64,000 nucleotides of DNA from Pseudomonadota bacterium. GTDB lineage: Bacteria; Desulfobacterota; Desulfarculia; Desulfarculales; Desulfarculaceae. Below the pieces are notes generated by a model. It made no database searches. It saw only the letters and a program-made list of their open reading frames with translations, and was not told where the DNA came from. The DNA is taken from the NCBI GenBank assembly GCA_018902755.1, contig JAHIQI010000047.1:62001-126000 (forward strand). The letters run 5' to 3'. The position numbers and the translations under genes were made by a program. Positions 44,667 through 52,900 of this stretch are shown piece after piece. Numbering within the stretch: the stretch's first letter is position 1; each line of letters starts with the position of its first letter.

Positions 44667-45014
44667 CCTGTATCGTTTTTTCTACTAGTAGTTTTTTTAA
44701 TACACAACTAAATTCTGCATAGCGGTATCATAGCTAACATATCATTTTAACACATTATTAACCGCGGCTAGCGGCAACGCTCATGTATTGTTTTTTCTAC
44801 ACAAAGCTTTCCCGCCCCTCCTTCGGCTCTGATTAACGCTCACCATTAACGCCATTTTATTGCTTTATTACAATGTGTTGCGCTTAATATTTCCCGCAGC
44901 CCTCTTGTGGCACGGCGGTTGCTACTCTTATTGCGAACACATTGCGTAGTTAGCCACTTATCATCCAACCGAGGTTTGCTACATCAGCCTCCCCATCATA
45001 AGAGGAGTTCTAAC
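44667..45014. promoter_or_regulatory. AT-rich control region of the sigma-54-driven operon
   Basis: No gene is supported. Repeated elements: the 17-mer TGTATCGTTTTTTCTAC at 44669-44685 recurs as TGTATTGTTTTTTCTAC at 44784-44800; ATTAACGC occurs at 44832-44839 and 44845-44852; CAATGTGTTGCG at 44871-44882; and ACACATTGCGTA at 44937-44948. The direct repeats lie in the usual distance range for enhancer sites upstream of a sigma-54 promoter. Confidence 0.55.
44908..44923 (+). promoter_or_regulatory. Sigma-54 promoter TGGCACGGCGGTTGCT
   Basis: Matches the -24/-12 consensus TGGCAC-N5-TTGCW exactly, 90 bases upstream of the GTG at 45015. The adjacent upstream gene encodes a sigma-54 activator. Confidence 0.85.
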
Positions 45015-46172
45015 GTGGACTTTGAAATTTCCGAAAACATACGCCTAATGACCGACACCATCCGGCGTTTCGTTAAAAAAGACCTGGAACCCATCAGCCA
45101 GCAGGTGGAAGACGAGGACCGCATTCCCGAGGAAGTGGTGCAGACCATGCGGGAGTTGGGCCTGTTCGGCCTGTCCATCCCCGAAGAGTACGGCGGACTG
45201 GGCCTCAACGTCCTGGGCGAATGCCTGGTGTACGAGGAGATGTCGGCGGTCAACGCCTGCTTTCGCACCCGCATCGGCACCAACAACGGCATCGGCTCCC
45301 AGGGCATCGTTATAGACGGCACCGAAGAGCAGAAGCAAAAATACCTGCCCAAGATGGCTTCCGGCGAGTGGATCGGCGTGTTCGCCCTCACCGAGCCCGA
45401 AGCTGGCTCCGACGCGGCCAACGTGCAGACCACCGCCGAGCTCAAGGGCGACAAGTGGGTGCTCAACGGCCGCAAGCACTTCATCACCAACGGCGACATC
45501 GCCGACGTGTCCACCGTGTTCGCGGTGACCGACAAGGCCAAGCGGGCCAAGGGCGGCATAACCGGCTTCCTGGTGGAAAAAACCGACCCCGGCTTCTTCG
45601 TTGGCACCATCGAGCGCAAGATGGGCATGCGCGGCTCCCATACCAGCGAGCTCATCTTCGACAACTGCGAAATCCCCAAAGACCGCATCATCGGCGGCGA
45701 CGCCAACCTGGGCCTGGGCTTCCGCACCGCCATGAAAATTCTGGACAAGGGCCGCCTGACCATGGGCGCCTCGGCGGTGGGATCGGCCCAAAAGCTCCTG
45801 GACCTGTCGGTGGAATACGCCAAGCAGCGGGTGCAGTTCGGCAAACCAATCGGCGAGTTCCAGGCGGTGCAGATCATGCTGGCGGACATGGCCACCCAAA
45901 TCTACGCCGGGCGCCAGATGCTGCACCACGCCGCCTGGCTGCGCGACAAGCGGGGCACCGCGGTGGTCAAGGAAGCCTCCATGGTCAAGCTGTTCTGCAC
46001 CGAGATGGCCAACCGCGTGGCGGACATGGCCGTGCAGATCCACGGCGGCATGGGCTACATGAAGGACTTCCCGGTGGAGCGCTTCTACCGCGACCTGCGC
46101 CTGACCCGCATCTATGAGGGCACCAGCGAGATTCAGCGCAACGTCATCGCCCGCGAGCTGCTCAAGGGCTAG
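45015..46172 (+). CDS. Acyl-CoA dehydrogenase, short/medium-chain type
   Basis: 385-residue FAD enzyme of the butyryl-/medium-chain class. TEPEAGSD (126-133), NGRKHFITNGDIADV and the C-terminal RIYEGTSEIQRNVIARELL with the catalytic-base region are all standard, and the length is typical. GTG 45015 is the start because AGAGGAG precedes it and the protein then begins with the usual first helix (VDFEISENIR); the frame extends upstream without family sequence. First gene of the sigma-54-driven operon with a dehydrogenase and thiolase. Confidence 0.92.
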   Translation: MDFEISENIRLMTDTIRRFVKKDLEPISQQVEDEDRIPEEVVQTMRELGLFGLSIPEEYGGLGLNVLGECLVYEEMSAVNACFRTRIGTNNGIGSQGIVIDGTEEQKQKYLPKMASGEWIGVFALTEPEAGSDAANVQTTAELKGDKWVLNGRKHFITNGDIADVSTVFAVTDKAKRAKGGITGFLVEKTDPGFFVGTIERKMGMRGSHTSELIFDNCEIPKDRIIGGDANLGLGFRTAMKILDKGRLTMGASAVGSAQKLLDLSVEYAKQRVQFGKPIGEFQAVQIMLADMATQIYAGRQMLHHAAWLRDKRGTAVVKEASMVKLFCTEMANRVADMAVQIHGGMGYMKDFPVERFYRDLRLTRIYEGTSEIQRNVIARELLKG

Positions 46173-46182
46173 GGGGGCGATC

Positions 46183-47064
46183 ATGAGCATAGGCAAGGTA
46201 TTCATCATCGGCTCCGGGCTCATGGGCAGCGGCATCGCCCAGGTCTGCGCCCAGGCCGGCCTGGAGGCCACCCTGAGCGACGTGAGCCAGGAGCAACTGG
46301 ACAAGGCGGTGAAGAACATCGCCTGGTCCGCGGGCAAGCTCATCGAAAAGGGCAAGGTGGCGGGGACCCTGGACGAGGTCATGGGCCGCGTATCCACTTC
46401 GGTGGACTTGGCCCCGGCCGCCGAGGCCGACCTGGTCATGGAGGTGGTGTTCGAGAACCTGGAGGTGAAGAAAGAGGTCTTCGCCAAGCTGAACCAGGTG
46501 CTCTCGCCCCATAGCCTGGTGGCCAGCAACACCAGCGCCATACCCATCAGCGAGTTGGCCGCCCATGTGGAGCAGCCCGAGCGCTTCCTGGGCATCCACT
46601 TCTTCAGCCCCGTACCCATGATGCAGGCGGTGGAGGTGATCCGGGGCACCAGGACCAGCAACGAGGCCTTTGCCGCCGGGCGCGAGTTCGTGCTAGCCAT
46701 CGAAAAAGAGCCCATCATGGTCAACCGCGACGTGGCCGGGTTCGTGATCAACCGCATCAACTTCCCTTCCACCATGGAGGCCATGCGCCTGGTGGAGCAG
46801 GGGGTGGCCTCGGTGGAGGACATCGACAAGGGCCTGCGCCTGGCCTCGGGCCGCAAGATGGGCGTCTTCGAGACCGGCGACATGGTGGGCCTGGACGTCA
46901 CCTACGGCGCGCTCATGGCCATGTACCAGGATACCCGCGAAGAGAAGTGGTATCCGCCCTTCTTGCTGCGCCGCAAGGTGAAGGCCGGGCAACTGGGCCG
47001 CAAGACCGGGGTGGGCTGGTACCGCTACGACGACAAGGGCAACCGCCTGGGCACGGCCGACTAG
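46183..47064 (+). CDS. 3-hydroxyacyl-CoA (3-hydroxybutyryl-CoA) dehydrogenase
   Basis: 293-residue NAD enzyme. GSGLMGSG (10-17) is the nucleotide motif, SNTSAIPISELA and GIHFFSPVPMMQAVEVI hold the catalytic residues, and the C-terminal domain is normal. It follows the dehydrogenase by 10 bases with a GGGGGG-type ribosome site at ATG 46183. A hydratase is absent from this operon, so the crotonase from 39195, 60430 or the 24836 fusion must supply that step. Confidence 0.9.
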   Translation: MSIGKVFIIGSGLMGSGIAQVCAQAGLEATLSDVSQEQLDKAVKNIAWSAGKLIEKGKVAGTLDEVMGRVSTSVDLAPAAEADLVMEVVFENLEVKKEVFAKLNQVLSPHSLVASNTSAIPISELAAHVEQPERFLGIHFFSPVPMMQAVEVIRGTRTSNEAFAAGREFVLAIEKEPIMVNRDVAGFVINRINFPSTMEAMRLVEQGVASVEDIDKGLRLASGRKMGVFETGDMVGLDVTYGALMAMYQDTREEKWYPPFLLRRKVKAGQLGRKTGVGWYRYDDKGNRLGTAD

Positions 47065-47083
47065 GCAGCGGGAGAAAACAACC

Positions 47084-48262
47084 ATGCAAGAACCTGTGAT
47101 CCTTTCCGCCGCCCGCACTCCGGTGGGGCGTTTCGGCGGCACCCTCAAGGCGCTAACCGACCAAGACCTGGGGGTGTTGGTAATCAAGGAAGCGGTGAAG
47201 CGGGCGGGCATCGACCCCGCGCAGGTGGATGAAGTCTGCCTGGCCCAGCAGTACCGCACCGGGGCCCTGCCCCCCAACGTGGCCCGGCCCATCGCGGTGA
47301 ACGCGGGCATACCCATCCCCACTCCCGAATACACCGTGTCCCACGCCTGCGGCGGGTCGCTCAAGACGGTGTTCCTGGCCGCCCAAGCGGTCAAAGCCGG
47401 TGACGCGGAGCTCATGGTGGCCGGCGGGGTGGAGCACATGTCCAACGCGGCCTACCTGGTGCCCAGCAACCGTTGGGGCTCGCGCCTGGGCCACGCCAAG
47501 ATGATCGACCAGCTGGTGCTGTTTGATCCGCTGAGCAACAACACCATGGGCGAGACCGCCGAGAACGTGGCCGAGCAGTTCCAGATCAACCGCGAGGACC
47601 AGGACGCCTTCGCCCTGAACAGCCAGCAGAAGACCAAGCGCGCCTTGGAGCTGGGCCTGTTCAAGGACGAAGTGGTGCAGGTGCCCATTCCCCGCCGCAA
47701 GGGCGACCCGGTCATCTTCGACACCGACGAGCATCCCCGGCCCCAGACCACGGCCGAGGACCTGGCCAAGCTGAAACCCGTATTCCGCAAGGGTGGCTCG
47801 GTGACCGCGGGCAACTCCAGCGGCATGAACGACGGCGCCTCCGCAGTGGTGGTGGCTTCCCGGCAACGGGCCGACGAGCTGGGGGTCAAGCCCCTGGTGG
47901 CCATCTTGGGCTACGCCACGGTGGGCGTGGAGCCCTCCATCATGGGCATCGGCCCCATCGAGGCCACCCGCCAGGCGCTAAAAAAGTCCGGCCTCAGCCT
48001 GGGCGACATCGACCTCATCGAGTTGAACGAGGCCTTTGCCAGCCAGTCCCTGGCCTGCATCCGCGAGCTGGGCATGGACCAGGACAAGGTCAACGTCAAC
48101 GGCGGGGCCATCGCCCTGGGCCATCCCATCAGCGCCACCGGCGGGGTAATCCTCACCAAGCTCATCTACGAGATGAAACGCTCCGGCAAAGAGCTGGGCC
48201 TGGCCACCATGTGCGTGGGTGGCGGCATGGGAGTGGCCTTGGTGGTCAAGAACCTGACCTAA
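47084..48262 (+). CDS. Acetyl-CoA acetyltransferase-type thiolase
   Basis: 392-residue thiolase. The acylated C89 is in SHACGGSL, and the C-terminal half has the [12 protein letters not shown] histidine and the TMCVGGGMG second cysteine. Nineteen bases separate it from the preceding gene, with a ribosome site GGGAGAA. It completes the acyl-CoA dehydrogenase, hydroxyacyl dehydrogenase, thiolase set; a strong terminator follows. Confidence 0.91.
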   Translation: MQEPVILSAARTPVGRFGGTLKALTDQDLGVLVIKEAVKRAGIDPAQVDEVCLAQQYRTGALPPNVARPIAVNAGIPIPTPEYTVSHACGGSLKTVFLAAQAVKAGDAELMVAGGVEHMSNAAYLVPSNRWGSRLGHAKMIDQLVLFDPLSNNTMGETAENVAEQFQINREDQDAFALNSQQKTKRALELGLFKDEVVQVPIPRRKGDPVIFDTDEHPRPQTTAEDLAKLKPVFRKGGSVTAGNSSGMNDGASAVVVASRQRADELGVKPLVAILGYATVGVEPSIMGIGPIEATRQALKKSGLSLGDIDLIELNEAFASQSLACIRELGMDQDKVNVNGGAIALGHPISATGGVILTKLIYEMKRSGKELGLATMCVGGGMGVALVVKNLT

Positions 48263-48271
48263 AAACAACCG

Positions 48272-48298
48272 CCCCGGGCTTCGGCCCGGGGTTTTTTT
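48272..48298 (+). terminator. Rho-independent terminator after the thiolase gene
   Basis: Stem CCCCGGGC (48272-48279) with GCCCGGGG (48284-48291), TTCG tetraloop and a 7-T run (48292-48298). Confidence 0.92.
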
Positions 48299-48310
48299 GC
48301 GGGGTATGCC

Positions 48311-49810
48311 TTGAATATCGCCAAACTGCTACACGACACCGCCGCACGGGTTCCCGAGCACATCGCCGTGGACTTCAACGGCCAGGTGATGACCTACAGG
48401 GAATTCGACCAAAGATCAGACGCCCTGGCCTGGGGCCTGAAGGAGCGGGGGCTGGCTCCCGGCCAAGTCTGCGTGCTCATGATGCCCAACTCCCTTGACT
48501 GGGTGGTCTGCTACTACGCCCTGGCCAAGCTGGGGGCGGTGGTCTTGCCGGTGAACTTCCTTTACCGCACCCAGGAGCTTCAGCACATCTTCAGCGACTC
48601 CGGGGCCAGGGCCTTCATCGGCCACGGCGCTCACCTGGAGTACGCGGGGACGGTGCTGGAGGGCATGCCCCAGATCGACATCCGTTGCGTGGCCGGCCCG
48701 GCGGCCGAGGGCTATCTGCCCTTGGCGGGGCTGGAAAAGGACAAGGGACCCCACCCCCTGCACCCGGCCCAGGACGATGACACCTGGGCCATCATCTACA
48801 CCTCGGGCACCACCGGCCTGCCCAAGGGGGCCATGCTCACCCATCACAATCTGGCCAACAACGCCGTTACCATCGCCAGCATGCGCCACACCGACCCCAA
48901 GGTGACCAGCCTGGGCATGTTGCCTCTGTTCCACATCTACGGCCAGACCTCGAGTCTCAACGCCTCGGTTTTTCTGGGCATCACCCTGCGCTTGTGGGAG
49001 CACTTCGACCCGGATGAGACCTTCGCGGCCATCCAGGAGATGGACGACACCATCCTCATCGCGGTGCCCACCATCTACAACCGCCTGGCCGAGATGGCCG
49101 CAAAACGCCCGCCCAAACGCTCCTCGCTGCATTACTGCATCTGCGGGGGGGCCTCGCTGCCGGTGGAGGTGATCAAGCGCTTCGAAGGGGCCTACAACGC
49201 CACCATCTACGAGGGCTACGGACTCACCGAATGCTCGCCGGTGTGCGTGGAAAACCCCTACGGCAAGGCCACCAAGCCCGGCTCCATCGGCCTGCCCATC
49301 CCGGGCTTCAAGGCGCGGGTGGTGGACGAGCAGGACCAGGACGTGCCCCGGGGCCAGGTGGGCGAGTTGATCATCCAGGGGCCGGGGGTGATGAAGGGCT
49401 ACCTCAACCAGCCCCAGGCCACGGAAGACACCCTGCGGGGCGGCTGGCTGCATACAGGCGACATGGCCCGTCAGGACGATGACGACTACTTCTACATCGT
49501 GGACCGCAAAAAGGAGATGATCATCCGGGGCGGCTACAACGTGTACCCCCGGGAGATCGAAGAGGTGCTCTACCAGCACCCTGCGGTGCTGGAAGCGGCG
49601 GTGTTGGGCCAGGCCCATCCCGACTTGGGCGAGGAGGTGGCGGCCATGGTGGTGCTGCGAGAGGGCGCGGCAGCTACCCCGGACGAGATAAGGGACTTTG
49701 TGAAGCAGCGGGTGGCTCCCTACAAATATCCCCGCATCGTGCGCATCACCGACGAGCTTCCCAAGACCCACACCGGCAAGGTGCTAAAGCGGTCCATCAA
49801 GCTGGACTGA
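48311..49810 (+). CDS. Acyl-CoA synthetase (AMP-forming), shorter type
   Basis: 499-residue ligase. The ATP loop YTSGTTGLPKGAMLTH begins near 163, followed by the GYGLTECSPVC motif, TGDMARQDDDDYFYIVDRKKEMIIRGG region and the C-terminal lysine in KTHTGKVLKR. It begins at TTG 48311; the nearby ATG at 48306 runs straight into TGA, so the TTG is the only sensible start. The ribosome site is weak (GCGGGG). It lies just after a strong terminator, so it may be expressed from read-through or from its own unrecognised promoter. Fatty or aromatic acid specificity is open. Confidence 0.87.
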   Translation: MNIAKLLHDTAARVPEHIAVDFNGQVMTYREFDQRSDALAWGLKERGLAPGQVCVLMMPNSLDWVVCYYALAKLGAVVLPVNFLYRTQELQHIFSDSGARAFIGHGAHLEYAGTVLEGMPQIDIRCVAGPAAEGYLPLAGLEKDKGPHPLHPAQDDDTWAIIYTSGTTGLPKGAMLTHHNLANNAVTIASMRHTDPKVTSLGMLPLFHIYGQTSSLNASVFLGITLRLWEHFDPDETFAAIQEMDDTILIAVPTIYNRLAEMAAKRPPKRSSLHYCICGGASLPVEVIKRFEGAYNATIYEGYGLTECSPVCVENPYGKATKPGSIGLPIPGFKARVVDEQDQDVPRGQVGELIIQGPGVMKGYLNQPQATEDTLRGGWLHTGDMARQDDDDYFYIVDRKKEMIIRGGYNVYPREIEEVLYQHPAVLEAAVLGQAHPDLGEEVAAMVVLREGAAATPDEIRDFVKQRVAPYKYPRIVRITDELPKTHTGKVLKRSIKLD

Positions 49811-49918
49811 GCGAATCGCGGGGGAGACGAGGGGCCCCCGCCAAGGATACACGGAGAGGGTGCTTAACAGGAGTTGCCGGAAGGGCGCGGACCGTCCCCG
49901 GCAGAAAGGGAGATAGAC

Positions 49919-50923
49919 ATGGCCCGTAAATTTATGGCGTTGTTTGTTGGCGCGTTGCTGGCCCTGAGCTTTGCCGGGATCGCCCAGGCCAAGACGCTCA
50001 GGTTCCAGTGCGTTTATCCGGAAACCGCTTACGCCGGTCAGACCACCACCTATTTTGCCGACCAGGTAAACAAGATGACCAACGGCAAGCTGAAGATCAA
50101 GGTCTTCTGGCCCGGCCAGTTGGTGAAATCCCGCGAGGCTCTGGAGTCGCTCAAAAGCGGCATGATCGACGGCTACTCGGGCTCTTTCCTCTACTTCACC
50201 GGCGTGTTCCCCGAGGTTAACGTGCAGTGGCTGCCCTTCAACTGGTCCAGCCCGGCGGAGGCCAAGGACATCCTTTTGAACAAGGGCTATCACAAGGTGT
50301 TCGCCGAGGCCATGTCCAAGCACGGGGTGACCTTCCTGGGCTCCATCTCCGTGGCCACCATGGGCTTGATGACCAAGTTCCCGGTCAACAACCTGGCTGA
50401 CCTGCAGGGCAAGAAGATCCGGGCCTTCGGCCTGGAGGCCCTTATCGTGCAGGCCCTGGGCGCGGCCGCCGCGGCCATCCCCGGAGCCGAGCAGTACATG
50501 GCCCTGCAGCGGGGCACCGTGGACGGCACCGACTACCCCTGGTACACCCTAAAGAAGTACAAGCTCTACGAGGTGCTCAACTACGTGAGCTCCCCCGCCT
50601 ACCACACCCCCGGCGTCATCGAGCTGGCCATCAACACCAAGGTGTTCAACTCCCTGCCCAAGGACCAGCAGGAAGCCGTGAAGAAGGCCGCCCTGATGGC
50701 CATGAACCGCAGCTTCGACATGAGCCCCGCCTGGGACAAGGAAGCCATCGAGTTCGCCGCCAAGAAGGACGTGAAGATCATCGAGCTGTCCAAGGATGAG
50801 CTGAACCTCTGGATCCAGAAGCTCATGCCCCTGTACGAGCAGACCGCCAGCAAGTCTCCCTACTGCCGCCAGCTGGTGGACATCCTCAAGGCCAACATGA
50901 AGGCCAGAGGCGTCAAGTTCTAG
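49919..50923 (+). CDS. dctP: TRAP transporter solute-binding protein, DctP family
   Basis: 334-residue secreted protein. The signal peptide runs to AQA near residue 24, then KTLRFQCVYPETAYAG and NKMTNGKLKIKVFWPGQLVKSREALESLKSGMIDGY, the DctP ligand-grip region. ATG 49919 has the AAAGGGAGA ribosome site. It is the first of three TRAP genes and supplies an organic acid to DctQM. Genes after it oxidise 2-hydroxy acids, so a hydroxy- or oxo-acid is a likely cargo (inference). The 108-base gap before it includes a 7-bp GC hairpin at 49818-49841. Confidence 0.9.
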   Translation: MARKFMALFVGALLALSFAGIAQAKTLRFQCVYPETAYAGQTTTYFADQVNKMTNGKLKIKVFWPGQLVKSREALESLKSGMIDGYSGSFLYFTGVFPEVNVQWLPFNWSSPAEAKDILLNKGYHKVFAEAMSKHGVTFLGSISVATMGLMTKFPVNNLADLQGKKIRAFGLEALIVQALGAAAAAIPGAEQYMALQRGTVDGTDYPWYTLKKYKLYEVLNYVSSPAYHTPGVIELAINTKVFNSLPKDQQEAVKKAALMAMNRSFDMSPAWDKEAIEFAAKKDVKIIELSKDELNLWIQKLMPLYEQTASKSPYCRQLVDILKANMKARGVKF

Positions 50924-50932
50924 AACAGGCTC

Positions 50933-50970
50933 GGTTGGCCGGGAGCGGGATTTACCCCTCCCGGCCGACC
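50933..50970 (+). promoter_or_regulatory. Intercistronic hairpin after dctP
   Basis: Thirteen-bp stem, GGTTGGCCGGGAG (50933-50945) with CTCCCGGCCGACC (50958-50970), one T-G pair, 12-base loop, no U-run. Fourth of the binding-protein/permease hairpins in this window. Confidence 0.6.
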
Positions 50971-51062
50971 CCGCCCCCGGCAGTGGCGCCTGCCCCTCAA
51001 GGCCCGACAGGCATTTCACAAATCTTTGACCAGCGGCCCTTCACGCGCGACGGAGAGGCAAG

Positions 51063-51572
51063 ATGTTCACATTTTCCAGGGTCGTCCGATCCCTGAACCA
51101 AGCCATGGGGCTTATCGCGGCTCCCCTCATCGGCGTGGTCACCATCATCGTGCTCTACGAGGTAATCGTCAGGTACTTCTTTCACGCGCCCACGTCCTGG
51201 GCCCAGGAGGTGTGCGAGTATTTGCTGTGCGCCCTGGTCATGTTCGGCACCGGCTACACCCTTAGCCACTACGGCCACACCAGGGTGGACATCCTCTACT
51301 CCCACATGAGCGACAAGGCGCGAGCCAGGGTGGAAATCCTGGTGGGGGTGCTCTTGATCATCGCCACGCTGCCTATTATCTGGATGGGCGGCAAGGTGGC
51401 CATCGAGGCCTTCATGGTCGGCGACACCTCCAGTTCCGCAGCCGCCCTGCCCCTGGGACCGGCCAAGGCCACCGTGCCCCTGGGGGCCTTATTCCTGCTG
51501 CTGCAGGGTTTGGCCAACGCCGCGGAGAACGTCAATTTTCTAATCACCGGCCGCAAACCGACCCAGAGCTAA
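51063..51572 (+). CDS. dctQ: TRAP transporter small permease subunit, DctQ
   Basis: 169-residue membrane protein with four hydrophobic segments and the DctQ features VRYFFHAPTSWAQEVCEYLL, GTGYTLSHYGHTRVDILYSHM and GALFLLLQGLAN. ATG 51063 has a GGAGAGGCA ribosome site. It links to dctM 10 bases downstream and forms the membrane complex with it. Confidence 0.9.
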   Translation: MFTFSRVVRSLNQAMGLIAAPLIGVVTIIVLYEVIVRYFFHAPTSWAQEVCEYLLCALVMFGTGYTLSHYGHTRVDILYSHMSDKARARVEILVGVLLIIATLPIIWMGGKVAIEAFMVGDTSSSAAALPLGPAKATVPLGALFLLLQGLANAAENVNFLITGRKPTQS

Positions 51573-51582
51573 GAGGTCATTC

Positions 51583-52893
51583 ATGGAAACCTGGCTCCTC
51601 ACGCTCATAGTTTTCTCATCGTTAGTGGTTCTGCTGGCCATCGGCATACCCATCGCCTTTGCCATGCTGGCCATAGCCGCGGTCGGCATCATCCTCACTT
51701 GGGGGCCTCAGGGCCTTTTGGTGCTGTTCAACACGGCCTACGCCGAAGGCACCAGCTACCTGCTTTTGGCGGTGCCGCTGTTCATTTTCATGGCCAACAT
51801 CCTCAAGTTCTCGGGACTGGCCGACAAGCTCTACGAGGTGGTCTATCGCTGGATGGGCGGCCTGCGCGGCGGCCTGGCCATGGGCACGGTGGTGATCTGC
51901 GCCATCTTCGCGGCCATGGCGGGCATCTCCAGCGTGGCCACCATCTCCATGGGCCTCATCGCCCTGCCTTCCATGTTGCAACGCAACTACAACAAGGTGA
52001 TGGCCGTGGGCTGCATCAACGCGGGCGGCGCGCTGGGCATCTTGATCCCGCCGTCCATCCTGATGATCCTCTACGGCAATATGGCCGAGGTGAGCATCGG
52101 GCGCCTGTTCGCGGGCGGCATGCTGCCTGGCATTTTGCTGGCCGCCATCTTCGTGCTCTACATCGGGATACGCTGCTTCTTCCAGAAAGACCTGGGCCCG
52201 GCGGTCACCGAAAAGTACAACTGGCGCGACAAATTCCGCACCCTCAAGGGCGTGGTGCTGCCGGTCAGCTTGGTGGTGCTGGTGCTGGGGGTCATCTACA
52301 CCGGCGTGGCCACCCCCACCGAGGCGGCGGGCGTGGGCGCGGGTGGCGCGGTGCTCACCGCGCTGATCCACCGCCAGCTCACCTGGGCCCGCATGTGGCA
52401 GGCCCTGAAGGACACCCTGAGCCTCACGGTGATGGTGTTCTGGATCATCATCGGCGCGGTGAGCTTCACCACCTTTTTGGCCTACGCGGGCATTCAGGAC
52501 ATGCTGCAAGAGGCCATCATGGGGATGGAGATCAACCGTTGGATCATCCTCATCGCCATCCAACTGGTCTTCTTCGTGCTGGGCATGTTCCTGGACCCGG
52601 CGGGCATCATCCTGCTTACCACGCCCATATTCGTGCCCATCATCAACCAGCTAGGCTTCGACCCCCTGTGGTTCGGGGTGCTGTTCATCATCAACATGGA
52701 GATGGCCTACATCACGCCGCCTTTCGGTTTCAACCTGTTCATCCTTAAGAGCGTGGTGCCGCCCCAGATAACCATGGCCGACATCTATCGCTCCGTGGGG
52801 CCCTTCGTGCTGCTGCAGGCCCTGTGCCTGGCCATGGTCATGCTCTGGCCTGAGATCGCCACCTGGCTGCCTTCGATCATGGTAACCAAGTAG
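51583..52893 (+). CDS. dctM: TRAP transporter large permease subunit, DctM
   Basis: 436-residue membrane protein of the usual DctM length, with about twelve hydrophobic segments, MAGISSVATISMGLIALPSML, NAGGALGILIPPSILMILYG and ITPPFGFNLFILKSVVP. It performs the ion-coupled translocation step of the importer. A GTG start of the next gene lies 7 bases downstream. Confidence 0.91.
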   Translation: METWLLTLIVFSSLVVLLAIGIPIAFAMLAIAAVGIILTWGPQGLLVLFNTAYAEGTSYLLLAVPLFIFMANILKFSGLADKLYEVVYRWMGGLRGGLAMGTVVICAIFAAMAGISSVATISMGLIALPSMLQRNYNKVMAVGCINAGGALGILIPPSILMILYGNMAEVSIGRLFAGGMLPGILLAAIFVLYIGIRCFFQKDLGPAVTEKYNWRDKFRTLKGVVLPVSLVVLVLGVIYTGVATPTEAAGVGAGGAVLTALIHRQLTWARMWQALKDTLSLTVMVFWIIIGAVSFTTFLAYAGIQDMLQEAIMGMEINRWIILIAIQLVFFVLGMFLDPAGIILLTTPIFVPIINQLGFDPLWFGVLFIINMEMAYITPPFGFNLFILKSVVPPQITMADIYRSVGPFVLLQALCLAMVMLWPEIATWLPSIMVTK

Positions 52894-52900
52894 CCCAACC

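Noticed and set aside
44682..44691. CTACTAGTAG palindrome flanked by T-runs as a terminator of the activator gene
   Set aside because: A perfect palindrome without a loop makes a poor RNA hairpin, and part of it belongs to the 17-base direct repeat.
45045..46901. 618-residue antisense open frame on the minus strand
   Set aside because: Shadow of the acyl-CoA dehydrogenase and hydroxyacyl-CoA dehydrogenase genes; no start signal or family motif, and composition is the reverse-frame type of GC-rich coding DNA. The same applies to long antisense frames at 551-1576, 10403-11767, 14869-15930, 53078-54361 and 57394-58794.
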